Origin: Synechococcales cyanobacterium CNB
Lineage (GTDB): Bacteria > Planctomycetota > Phycisphaerae > Phycisphaerales > UBA1924
Direction of reading: 5' to 3'
Length of the DNA stretch: 64,000 nt
Assembly (NCBI GenBank): GCA_030263455.1
Contig: SZOZ01000009.1
Span: 62,001 to 126,000 of the forward strand
Shown: piece by piece, positions 35,668 through 43,130 of the stretch
Layout of the letters: every line of letters starts with the position of its first letter
Numbering within the stretch: position 1 is the first letter of the stretch
Program-made: the position numbers and the translations under genes
The notes under the pieces: generated by a model
Database searches by the model: none
What the model saw: only the letters and a program-made list of their open reading frames with translations
Told to the model about the DNA's origin: nothing

Positions 35668-36630
35668 TCAGTAGACCTCCATGAAGACCCGGCGGGTTGG
35701 GCTGACCTGACGATGGATCATTCGACGGGTCCACGCCCCCGGCTCCCCGGCATCCGGCTCGACGCGCAGATAGCCCTCGAGCGTGCTCGGGGGGAGGGTT
35801 CCGGCCATCGACTGAAAGATGCCCAGTTCCATCCCCGCGATGCCGCAGACGTAGACCAGCGTTCGTTCGCTCGCGAGGAGGGGTCCGAGAAGATCGGCGT
35901 GGGTTCTGAGCCGATCCTGGACGTACATGGGAGGGCCGCCGTCGATCTGGGGCTGCCGGCTCAGGGTGCGGAGGTAGGTGAACCTACCGCCGCTCGAAGC
36001 AGCCAAGGCGTCGAGTTCGGCGTCGTAGATCAGGTCGGTCTGGTACGCGACGCCCATCACAAGCACGATGCGCGAAGGAACGGCGGCGGCAAGGAGTTCG
36101 AGGATCATGCCGCGGAAGGGCGCGATGCCTGTGCCCGTGGCGAAGAAGAGGTAATCATGTGCCGCCGGGTCGGCGGGGAGGAGGAATCGCTTGCCGCTGG
36201 GGCCTGTGACGGGCACTTCGTCGCCTTCGCGCAGGTCGCAGAGCCAGTTGGAGGCGACGCCGAGAAAGAGGCGGTGGGTTTCCCAGTGCTCGTCGATGGT
36301 GCGCTTGACGGTGGTGGAGAGGACTTGGCCACGGCCGTCCTCGCCCGCCGTGGGGCAGGCGATGGAGTAGAGACGGACCTTGTGGGGCTTCCCGTGGGCG
36401 TCGAGGCCCGGAGGGATGACACCGAAGGACTGACCGACACGGAAGTTTCCGGCGAGTTTCGTTCGGCCCACATCGATGGCGACGTGTCGGACAAAGCCTG
36501 CGGCCTTGCGCGCGGTGCAGACACGCGTCTCGACGACAACACCGACACCGGGGTCCGCCGGGGTGTGCAGGTGCATCCGCACCTCCGGCAGCGCGGGGCC
36601 GGGGATGCGGATCGGGGCTTCGTGGCTCAT
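35668..36630 (-). CDS. Plant-type ferredoxin/flavodoxin-NADP+ reductase
   Basis: 320 residues. FAD domain: FRVGQSFGVIPPG and VRLYSIACP (flavin binding, about residue 86), then GKRFLLPADP. NADP domain: YLFFATGTGIAPFRGMILEL (about 162), VLVMGVAYQTDLIY, VYVCGIAGMELGIFQSM and the C-terminal aromatic residue in RRVFMEVY that stacks on FAD in plant-type enzymes. It transfers electrons between NADPH and ferredoxin or flavodoxin. An N-terminal extension of ~30 residues precedes the family core. No partner ferredoxin gene adjoins; the neighbour upstream on this strand is the coiled-coil lipoprotein. Start ATG 36630. Confidence 0.88.
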   Translation of the reverse strand: MSHEAPIRIPGPALPEVRMHLHTPADPGVGVVVETRVCTARKAAGFVRHVAIDVGRTKLAGNFRVGQSFGVIPPGLDAHGKPHKVRLYSIACPTAGEDGRGQVLSTTVKRTIDEHWETHRLFLGVASNWLCDLREGDEVPVTGPSGKRFLLPADPAAHDYLFFATGTGIAPFRGMILELLAAAVPSRIVLVMGVAYQTDLIYDAELDALAASSGGRFTYLRTLSRQPQIDGGPPMYVQDRLRTHADLLGPLLASERTLVYVCGIAGMELGIFQSMAGTLPPSTLEGYLRVEPDAGEPGAWTRRMIHRQVSPTRRVFMEVY

Positions 36631-36690
36631 CCGGGGATTGTTCCGCGACGGAGGGCGAGAGCAAAGGAGCGGCCGGAGCGTGGCGAGGGA

Positions 36691-38739
36691 TCAGCCGCCG
36701 CCGGGGGGCTGCATCTGGCCCATGAGTTCCATCATCACCTGCATCATCTTGTTCTGCATGGCGGCCATGACGGCCTGATTGGACTGCAGTTCACCGCGCT
36801 CGACCATGCCGGCAAGGTCGTCGTAGACCTGGGCTGTGGCCCGCATCATCGGCTCCATCATGCCCATCATCTGCTGCATCTCCGGGCCGCCGAGGCCGAG
36901 GTCGTTGATGCTGAAGATGAGCCGCCAAGAGCCGTCGATGCGCCGGAAGGGGATGCGCTGCCCGTTGCCGGCGAGGACGAGGCCCTCGTCGCCCTGGACT
37001 CGGATGTCGAGGTCGGCGGCGCGAACGCCACGAACGTCCAAGCCGCCGCCGAGGTCGCCCATGCCGCCGACCATGCCCTGGGCTGCGGCGGGATTCTCGG
37101 CGACGTAGTCGGTGAACGAAGCCCCGAACTTCTCGCGCGTGATGCGGTCGAGGCGCTCCTGCTTTTCGACCGCAGGACGAACGGCCTGGACGAACGCGAG
37201 GTCCGCGTCGGTCGCGGGATGCACGAACTCCAGCGCGGCGAGGTAGCGACCTTCGTTCACGAGGGCGATCACACGGTCGATCTCGGCTGCGAGATCGCCG
37301 CCGCCGCTGGGCGTCGCGCCGGTGTCGCCGGACGATTCATGGGCCACGGCCGCCGGCGCCTGAGCGTCGAAGGCGGACGAATCGACAACCGAGCCGCCGA
37401 CGCTCTGCGTCAGCAGTTCGAGTTGGCGCGTGACTCGTTCGAGGCGTTCGCGGGCCTCTCCCCGCGCACCGGTCGCGCCGTATGCCTCGCGGGCATCGGA
37501 GTAGGCCTGCGCTGCCCGTTCCAGCGCTTCGCGCTCCGCCTGCCGCGCCTCGGCGGCCCACGCGCGGTAACGGTCCGCGTTCGGGACGGCCGGAGTAGAG
37601 CCGACCAGGGCTTCGAGCAGTTCCGCGAATGACGCCAGACCACGGGCGCGGTTCCAGTGCAGGTCGCCCGCGGCCTGCCTGGCCTGCCCCACCGCGAGTT
37701 GCGCGCCGGCACGATCGGCGGTCATCCCCTTGCGAGCCTCGGAGGCCGAGGCATCGAACCCGCGCGAGGCCTCGTCGTAGGCCTGCACCAGCCGCGCCTG
37801 TCGGAAAGCGTGCAGCCCCGGCTCTCCCCCCGAGCCTTCGAGCAGGGCGGCGAGGCGCTGGGCGGCGGCCTGCGCGTCCGCGCGGGCGGCGGTCGCCTGC
37901 TCCTGCGCGGTGCGCCCGCGCGCCTGCACGCCGACGCGCACCTCGCCGAGCGATTCGATCTGGCGGAGGAGTTTCTCGACGATCACGCCCGACTCGTTGA
38001 CCTCGGGCATCATCAGGTCTGCCTCGACGACGAGCTCCTGGGCCTGGAGTTCGAGGCCGTCGGCCTTGCGACGGTGTTCGCGGGCCTGCTTGACGAGTTC
38101 CAGCCCCTCGGTGTCGGAGACCGTGGGCACGCGGAGTTCGAGCCGGCCGACCTCGTCGCGGTGCTGGCGGGCCTCGGCCTGGAGCGCCCGAGCGCGGGAG
38201 CGCAACTGCTCGACCTTGGCGGTGAGTTCCGCCTGACGTGCACGTTCCTTCTCGACCTCGGCCTGACGCTCGCGCACCTGCCGCTCGATCTCGGCGAGAT
38301 CGTTCGCGGGGTCGTAGGTGGCCGCGGCCACGGCGAGCGCGCTGTGCCCGATCCACGCGCGGTGCTCGGCGAGGATGAGTTCCTTCTGGTGGGCGGCCTC
38401 GCGTTCGAGCCGCATGTGCTCGGCGGCGGGAACGGCCGCAAGCCCACGCTCGGCGTGCGAGACGAGGATGGCCGCCGCGCCGGTCTCGTCCGCCGAGCCG
38501 GACGTCGCCGCACGCTTCAGGTTCTCGCGGACCGAGGTGTAGACGCGAACCGCGTGCTCATCGACGGGGTCGTTGCCGACGCCGGCGTTCAGGGCGGCGA
38601 GTTTGTACGAGGCGTCGCGCACCGCCGCCCCGGCCTGCGATTCACGCTCGCCGCAAGAGGCGAGAACGATCGCCGACGCACTCAGCAGGGCGGCGGCAAG
38701 GCGGCGGGCGGTTCGGAACGGCGGGGGTGTGATGCTCAT
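36691..38739 (-). CDS. Coiled-coil lipoprotein of unknown function
   Basis: 682 residues. Lipoprotein signal: MSITPPPFRTARRLAAALLS... with lipobox VLASC. Residues ~130-450 are long helices rich in Ala, Glu, Arg and Gln (EIERQVRERQAEVEKERARQ, EARQHRDEVGRLELRV), predicted coiled coil. A C-terminal domain (~540-680) begins AAEIDRVIALVNEGRYLAAL, has IPFRRIDGSWRLIFSINDL and ends in a Met/Gln-rich tail. It is not recognised as a known family; it could be a periplasmic spacer or scaffold. The start ATG 38739 is supported by the lipobox. Three GGGGTCN-type 7-mers lie 21-41 nt upstream of the start. Confidence 0.65.
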   Translation of the reverse strand: MSITPPPFRTARRLAAALLSASAIVLASCGERESQAGAAVRDASYKLAALNAGVGNDPVDEHAVRVYTSVRENLKRAATSGSADETGAAAILVSHAERGLAAVPAAEHMRLEREAAHQKELILAEHRAWIGHSALAVAAATYDPANDLAEIERQVRERQAEVEKERARQAELTAKVEQLRSRARALQAEARQHRDEVGRLELRVPTVSDTEGLELVKQAREHRRKADGLELQAQELVVEADLMMPEVNESGVIVEKLLRQIESLGEVRVGVQARGRTAQEQATAARADAQAAAQRLAALLEGSGGEPGLHAFRQARLVQAYDEASRGFDASASEARKGMTADRAGAQLAVGQARQAAGDLHWNRARGLASFAELLEALVGSTPAVPNADRYRAWAAEARQAEREALERAAQAYSDAREAYGATGARGEARERLERVTRQLELLTQSVGGSVVDSSAFDAQAPAAVAHESSGDTGATPSGGGDLAAEIDRVIALVNEGRYLAALEFVHPATDADLAFVQAVRPAVEKQERLDRITREKFGASFTDYVAENPAAAQGMVGGMGDLGGGLDVRGVRAADLDIRVQGDEGLVLAGNGQRIPFRRIDGSWRLIFSINDLGLGGPEMQQMMGMMEPMMRATAQVYDDLAGMVERGELQSNQAVMAAMQNKMMQVMMELMGQMQPPGGG

Positions 38740-38759
38740 GGCGTTCTTGAATCGCGTCC

Positions 38760-38780
38760 AGGGTCGGGGGTCAGGGGTCC
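38760..38780 (-). repeat. 7-bp tandem repeat in lipoprotein leader
   Basis: AGGGTCG GGGGTCA GGGGTCC (38760-38780): three 7-mers differing at the ends. On the coding (minus) strand they read GGACCCC TGACCCC CGACCCT, the same unit seen before the DUF58 start (CGGACCC CTGACCC). They lie about 20 nt upstream of the ATG at 38739. Confidence 0.75.
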
Positions 38781-38839
38781 GGCCGCGGGACTCGGCCCCG
38801 GCGTGCGGAACGGTCAAAACTGTAGCAGAACCTCCCCTC

Positions 38840-40162
38840 TCACCGCTCGGCATTGTCGGGCGTGGGCAGAGGGAGGTTGTCCGGGGGCTTCGGGGGCGTG
38901 TATTCGATCGGGTACTCGGGGCGTGGGCGGTACATGGAGTTGATCCACGCGATCGAGTCGCGGTAGCGGGCCTCATCCGTGGTGCGGAAGACAGGACGCC
39001 AGCGGGAGGTCCGGCCGGTGGCGACCAGGGGATGCGGGTGGAGTGAGTCCTCGCGTGGCAGGCCCATCTGGAGGAGAGGCGAGCGGGCCGGCGCGTCGTA
39101 GTCGATCAGCGGCGTGCCGTCGGCAAGTCGGAAGCGTTCGAGGATGAGGAAGTTGGTGTAGATCGTGTCCTCGGCGTTGCGGCGGTTCGCGCTGAGCCAG
39201 AGCCGGCCGGCGTAGGGACCGCCGTGGCAGTTCGCGGTCGCGCACGAGTTGATGAGCCAGGCCCCGTGGACGTTGTCGCGGAAGAGGCGCATGGACTTCG
39301 GCTCGCCCTGCACCTGGACCTCGCCGTAGTACTGTCGCGCCCGCAGTCGGAACATGAGGTCGAGGATGCGGGCGGGTGGCATCCGCAGCATGGCGGCCCG
39401 TCCCTCGCGCGTCGTCGGGATGAGTTCGTGGCCGGCGTACTCGTCCATGAGGCGGGTGATGACCTGCTGCTGGATTTGCAGCTTCGGGGGGTCGGCGAGG
39501 TCGGTCTCGTACACCTTGATGAGGTTGATCTGGTAGGGGGTGAGGTGCGGGAAGGGTGTTCGGCCGGCGCGGGGCGCATCCTCTCCGTCGCCGCCCGCCC
39601 GCTCCTCCCCGCCGCGGGCGCGATCGACAAGCATCAACTGGCTCTCGACGAGATGTTTGAGCTCGCGCGCCCTCGGGTTCGAAGGCTGGACCGTCAGCAC
39701 GTGCTCGACCTCGCGCAGGGCGACCTCGAACTGCCGACGGTCGATCAGCCACTCGACGAGCACGAGCAGCCGATCGGCATCACGATCGTCGATCGTTTCG
39801 CGGATGCGCTCGTAGCGCTCGAGCACGGGAGCAAGGACCATCACGCGATCCACGAGGTCGGCGTCGAATGAGGTCGGGATGCCCGCGATGCGGACCACGA
39901 CCTTGGACGAATCGCGCGAGACGAGCAGGCCCGAGACGATCCGGCCGTCGAGAAGCACGATGTTGACTTCAGGCTCTTCTTGGGGCTGGCGAGCGGCGGA
40001 TTCGTCTGCTTCGGGCTGCCGCCAAGAGACGGCCGAGACTGCGGGAGGCGGCGGCGCTCGGTGTGGTGCCAGAGCGACGATGAGGCAGGCCGAAGCGACG
40101 GCGATGGCCGCACCGGCCCGGAGTCCCGCCACGAGCGGTAGGGGTGGCTCGCCGTGTCGCAT
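38840..40162 (-). CDS. Signal-anchored protein with CX4CH motif
   Basis: 440 residues. An N-terminal hydrophobic helix (AGAAIAVASACLIVALAP) suggests export or anchoring. A region NIVLLDGRIVSGLLVSRD follows, then a helical part with LLVLVEWLIDRRQFEVALREVEHVL, then a C-terminal domain with LTPYQINLIKVYE, INSCATANCHGG (about residue 335; spacing C-X4-C-H) and NAEDTIYTNFLILE. CX4CH occurs as a heme c site in cytochrome c3-type proteins; here heme binding is possible but unproven. Proteins of this kind are seen in planctomycetes near cytochromes. Start ATG 40162; longer readings run into the tRNA gene and were rejected. Confidence 0.65.
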   Translation of the reverse strand: MRHGEPPLPLVAGLRAGAAIAVASACLIVALAPHRAPPPPAVSAVSWRQPEADESAARQPQEEPEVNIVLLDGRIVSGLLVSRDSSKVVVRIAGIPTSFDADLVDRVMVLAPVLERYERIRETIDDRDADRLLVLVEWLIDRRQFEVALREVEHVLTVQPSNPRARELKHLVESQLMLVDRARGGEERAGGDGEDAPRAGRTPFPHLTPYQINLIKVYETDLADPPKLQIQQQVITRLMDEYAGHELIPTTREGRAAMLRMPPARILDLMFRLRARQYYGEVQVQGEPKSMRLFRDNVHGAWLINSCATANCHGGPYAGRLWLSANRRNAEDTIYTNFLILERFRLADGTPLIDYDAPARSPLLQMGLPREDSLHPHPLVATGRTSRWRPVFRTTDEARYRDSIAWINSMYRPRPEYPIEYTPPKPPDNLPLPTPDNAER

Positions 40163-40256
40163 CGTGGCTCGTGCCTCCGCGGGGGTGCCGTCCGTGCCCG
40201 CGGGGGTCGTCGTTCGCTGCCAAATCGGACGGGCGGGGTGTGCCGCCCGCCCGGAA

Positions 40257-40340
40257 TGCCCAGGAGAGGACTCGAACCTCCACCCGGTTTCCCGGACTAC
40301 CACCTCAAGGTAGCGCGTCTGCCAGTTCCGCCACCTGGGC
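40257..40340 (-). tRNA. tRNA-Leu (GAG)
   Basis: 84 nt. The acceptor stem GCCCAGG (40340-40334) pairs with CCTGGGC (40264-40258), with discriminator A at 40257. The D-arm is GCGGAACTGGCAGACGC. The anticodon arm CTACC-TTGAGGT-GGTAG gives anticodon GAG, which reads CUC/CUU leucine codons. A variable arm (TCCGGGAAACCGGG region) of class II length and a T-arm GGAGG-TTCGAGT-CCTCT follow. CCA is not encoded. A TATACT box lies about 44 nt upstream. Confidence 0.96.
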
Positions 40341-40383
40341 CAGTGGCACGCAGGGTCCGCCTGGGGCGGATCGCGCGAGGCAG

Positions 40384-40389
40384 AGTATA
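40384..40389 (-). promoter_or_regulatory. Candidate -10 for tRNA-Leu
   Basis: Minus-strand TATACT (40389-40384), inside GGTATACTCTG, is a 5-of-6 match to the -10 consensus and is 44 nt before the tRNA 5' end. No matching -35 was found at the usual spacing. Confidence 0.5.
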
Positions 40390-40508
40390 CCTCTCGGCAG
40401 CCGGAAGGAAACCGTCGAGAGACCGCCCTTCATCGTGGGAGCGACGCGTCGGGACGCGATCCGACCGCTACCGTTGAGGCGGCCCCTCTCTGCCTCCCGG
40501 AGTCTGTC

Positions 40509-40967
40509 ATGCCCATGGAAGCGACCCGACGCTCCCTCCTCGAATCCGTTGCCGAGCAGGCCCTCAGGGCGGGGGTCTTCGGGCCGATCGCGGTTGACGA
40601 GTCCAGGTTGACTTGCCTCGCTCGAGATTCGGCGGCGCACGCCGAGTACCGGTTGGGATGGGAAGGCGGCCGGCTATGGGTCTCGCTGGTGACGCCGGAC
40701 CGCTGGCTGAGCGAGTCGATCGAGGCGGACCTGATGCACACGGGCGACGACGTGGAGGAACTGCTGGAAGAGGAACTCGTCGAGCAGGGCCTCGACGCGC
40801 AACGGCCCGTCGTCGAGCACTTTCGTTCCGACGATCGGCTGTTCACGTTCCGCTCGCCGATCGCATCCGAGGATGCGGGGACTGCGGCGCGATGGCTGCT
40901 GGCGTACGAGGCGTGCTTCCGCGCCTTGGGGGACATGGCCGGCGGCGATGAAGAAGAAGGTGCTTAA
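40509..40967 (+). CDS. Small acidic protein of unknown function
   Basis: 152 residues, not recognised, acidic at the C-terminus. No signal or membrane helix. Pattern of alternating helix and strand: EATRRSLLESVAEQALRAGVFG, YRLGWEGGRLWVSLVTPDRW, DVEELLEEELVEQGLDAQRP, LFTFRSPI and AARWLLAYEACFRALGDM. It resembles in layout small YbjN or type III chaperone-like folds (helix, strands, helix), but that is only an impression. Start ATG 40509 (next ATG 40515); CGGAG lies about 7 nt upstream. A gap of 20 bp separates its stop from the stop of the small membrane gene on the other strand. Confidence 0.6.
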   Translation: MPMEATRRSLLESVAEQALRAGVFGPIAVDESRLTCLARDSAAHAEYRLGWEGGRLWVSLVTPDRWLSESIEADLMHTGDDVEELLEEELVEQGLDAQRPVVEHFRSDDRLFTFRSPIASEDAGTAARWLLAYEACFRALGDMAGGDEEEGA

Positions 40968-40987
40968 CCGCGGCCGGAGTGTGTCGA

Positions 40988-41243
40988 TCAGGAATCACCC
41001 TGGTAGATCTGGGTCTTCTCGATCTGGCTCTCGATCTGCTCCATCTGGCGTTGCTGCTCCTCGATGGCCTGCTGCGTCGAACTGCCAAGCAAGGAGCAGC
41101 CCGGCGATGAGGAGGAGGACGACGGCCGCGCCCGCCTTGATCTTGTCCTTCTGGCTCATGCCGCCGCCACCGCCGCCGGATCGCTTGGCCGGGGCTGCGG
41201 TCCCGAAATCCTTCTCGTTGTAGAGCGACTGTCTTCCGGCCAT
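40988..41243 (-). pseudogene. Small membrane protein gene with frameshift
   Basis: The gene starts at ATG 41243 (GGAGG 6 nt upstream) and reads MAGRQSLYNEKDFG, a Gly run, SQKDKIKAGAAVVLLLIAG and a helix. From about 41090 the good frame changes. The remaining frame encodes STQQAIEEQQRQMEQIESQI and ends KTQIYQGDS at a stop at 40988-40990, a clear amphipathic tail. The open frame without correction instead gives an unlikely Pro/Arg-rich end. Removing one base within CTCCTT (41091-41096) fuses helix and tail into an ~84-residue protein with one transmembrane segment and a short coiled coil. It is either a real mutation, an assembly error or a shifty site. Function unknown. Confidence 0.6.
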
Positions 41244-41390
41244 GCATGCCTCCGTTTCGGCCCGTCCGGGACGGACACGCCGTGTGACACCGGCGCTGTT
41301 CGATCGGTGGAGTTCCGGGCCTCGTCTCCGACCGTGAATGGGTCGGAGGATGGATTCAACCAGAAAGCATGATAGCGGCTCCGGGCGTGC

Positions 41391-42815
41391 TCAGCCGACA
41401 TCCCTCCGCTGGAAGAGAGCCACGCCGACAGCGAGGAACGCCGCGATCAGGAGGACCGCGTAGATCGCGAGCGAGGCGAGGTGACCTGGGGGGATGGGGT
41501 TGTTCTGCGTCACGGCGTCCACCAGCCAGAAATGCTGCATGTTGGGGATCAGGCCGTGGAGGATGGCGGGAAGGGGCGACACCTTCGTCGGCGTCACAAA
41601 GACGAAGTCCCCGGTCGCCGGGGGGCGTGAGACTCTTGCCCCGCCGCGGTTTTCGACCGTTACTCGCCTGTCTGTGGTCTCGACGACGTAGATGCCCCTT
41701 GTGCCGTCGGGTTGCATGTCGCGCGTGGCCATGCGGAAGCCATTGGGGCTTGGGCCGTAGTAGAACGGCGTGCCCGAGGCCAGGTCTGCCTCCGGCGCGC
41801 GCTCGAGGAGGACGACGTAGCGGTCGCCGTCCGTGTCGAAGTCTCGCCGAGAGAGCAGGACCGGGTCAGACTCCTGCACGACGGCGACGTGCCGGTTCTG
41901 GTAGGCCTGCCTCCCGAAGGCGTAGTTCGAGATGAGGCCGACGAAGAACACGCCCGCACAGACGACGATCGTCATCACCTGTCCGAGCCTCGTGGAGACC
42001 GCGACGGCGACCGAGGTGAGCACCATGATCGCCATCGTCATCGCCGCGCACGCCATGGCGATCTGCGGCTTGAAGGTCAGATACTTCACCGTGCGGAGCA
42101 GCTCGGGGTCATCGCGGGGGGGGGCGTCGCCGCGTGCCAGCAGGCGGGCGTACTCCTCCTCGGATTTGGGGTGCCCGCCCACCCAGTAGGACACCTCGTA
42201 GAGGGGCTGGAACTTCCACTCCTTGTCGAAGAGGATGACGAGGCCGAAGGCGACAGCCATGGCGGGCAACATGAGGACGGAGGCGACCTGCGGGAACGAC
42301 CATCCGTAGTAGAAGTTGCACCACCCGGCGATGCCGATGGAGAGCAGCACGGCGATGGTTGAGAACAGGATCACGGGCTGGTCGGGTCGGTCACCGGCGG
42401 TGGTCATCACCCCGTGACGGATGGCCATGAAGAGGAAAAGAATCATGGTGGCGACGGCGATGAGGATGGCGGCCGACACGCCGAGGAACTTCCCGACGAC
42501 GACCACGGGCCTCGGGATCGGCTTGCTCACCACGGTCAGGATCGTCTTGTCCTCGATCTCGCGGCTGATGACGGCGGTGGCGACGAAGGCCGCGAGCAGC
42601 GTCCCGCAGACGAAGACCGTCGCCATGCCGATGTCGAGGAGGAGTTTGTCGTCGCCCGAGACCTCGGCCGAGGAGGAATAGCCCATGCTGAACGCGGTGC
42701 CCCAGGTGTTGAACACCTGCAGGATGCCGGAGAGCACGACGAGAATGAAGAAGATGGGCTGTCGAAGGCTCTCGACGAACGCATTCCGCGCGATGGCGAG
42801 CACCTGCTGGGGCAT
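41391..42815 (-). CDS. ABC-2 type transport permease
   Basis: 474 residues. Starts MPQQVLAIARNAFVESLRQP, then the first helix FFILVVLSGILQVF, a periplasmic loop, VFVCGTLLAAFVATAVIS, REIEDKTILTVVSKPIPR (typical ABC-2 cytoplasmic loop), then about four more helices and a C-terminal periplasmic part (VTVENRGGARVS). It ends with a last helix (AIYAVLLIAAFLAVGVAL). It exports an unknown substrate with an ATPase; the ABC-2 ATPase gene in the divergent operon at 47702 is the nearest candidate and the permease at 48913 shares the same layout. Start ATG 42815, AAGGA about 11 nt upstream. Confidence 0.8.
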   Translation of the reverse strand: MPQQVLAIARNAFVESLRQPIFFILVVLSGILQVFNTWGTAFSMGYSSSAEVSGDDKLLLDIGMATVFVCGTLLAAFVATAVISREIEDKTILTVVSKPIPRPVVVVGKFLGVSAAILIAVATMILFLFMAIRHGVMTTAGDRPDQPVILFSTIAVLLSIGIAGWCNFYYGWSFPQVASVLMLPAMAVAFGLVILFDKEWKFQPLYEVSYWVGGHPKSEEEYARLLARGDAPPRDDPELLRTVKYLTFKPQIAMACAAMTMAIMVLTSVAVAVSTRLGQVMTIVVCAGVFFVGLISNYAFGRQAYQNRHVAVVQESDPVLLSRRDFDTDGDRYVVLLERAPEADLASGTPFYYGPSPNGFRMATRDMQPDGTRGIYVVETTDRRVTVENRGGARVSRPPATGDFVFVTPTKVSPLPAILHGLIPNMQHFWLVDAVTQNNPIPPGHLASLAIYAVLLIAAFLAVGVALFQRRDVG

Positions 42816-43130
42816 CGGGGGATGATCCTTGGCGCGTCCGTGCGACCCGGAACGCGGGGATCGGCGGACCGGTGCAGATTTTTCGGGCCTGCGCGAACCC
42901 GCGAGTGAGGTCGGCGTAGACCCGCGTATCGCGGGATTCCGCCCGCGGCCTGCATCCCGCGCGTCGATCGAGACGCCCGCTGGACACCACCGGGGTTGGG
43001 CCTGAGAATAGCACCCCCCGGGGGGACCGCTTCGGATCGGGGGGGGAGACGCCCGGCCGCTCGGCCGCCGTGGCGGCGTCAACCAGGGATCGACCCGCCG
43101 GGCGATCGCGCCAGGGGAACGGAAGACTCC
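42816..43130. other. Divergent intergenic region
   Basis: 315 bp between two divergent membrane-protein genes. It contains a perfect CCCCCCGGGGGG palindrome (43014-43025), a run of G at 43038-43046 and no convincing promoter hexamers. I see no gene on either strand; the reading frames that cross it have no start or conservation cue. Both promoters for the SPFH operon and the ABC-2 permease should lie here. Confidence 0.5.

Noticed and set aside
40228-40252. Hairpin downstream of tRNA-Leu as a terminator
   Set aside because: A short GC stem exists but there is no T run in the minus direction; not called.
40163-40303. Longer start for the CX4CH protein
   Set aside because: That extension overlaps the tRNA-Leu gene and adds a low-complexity segment.
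43014-43025. CCCCCCGGGGGG palindrome as a regulatory site
   Set aside because: It could be an operator or part of a hairpin, but in this GC-rich DNA a simple C/G run of this size is not enough evidence.
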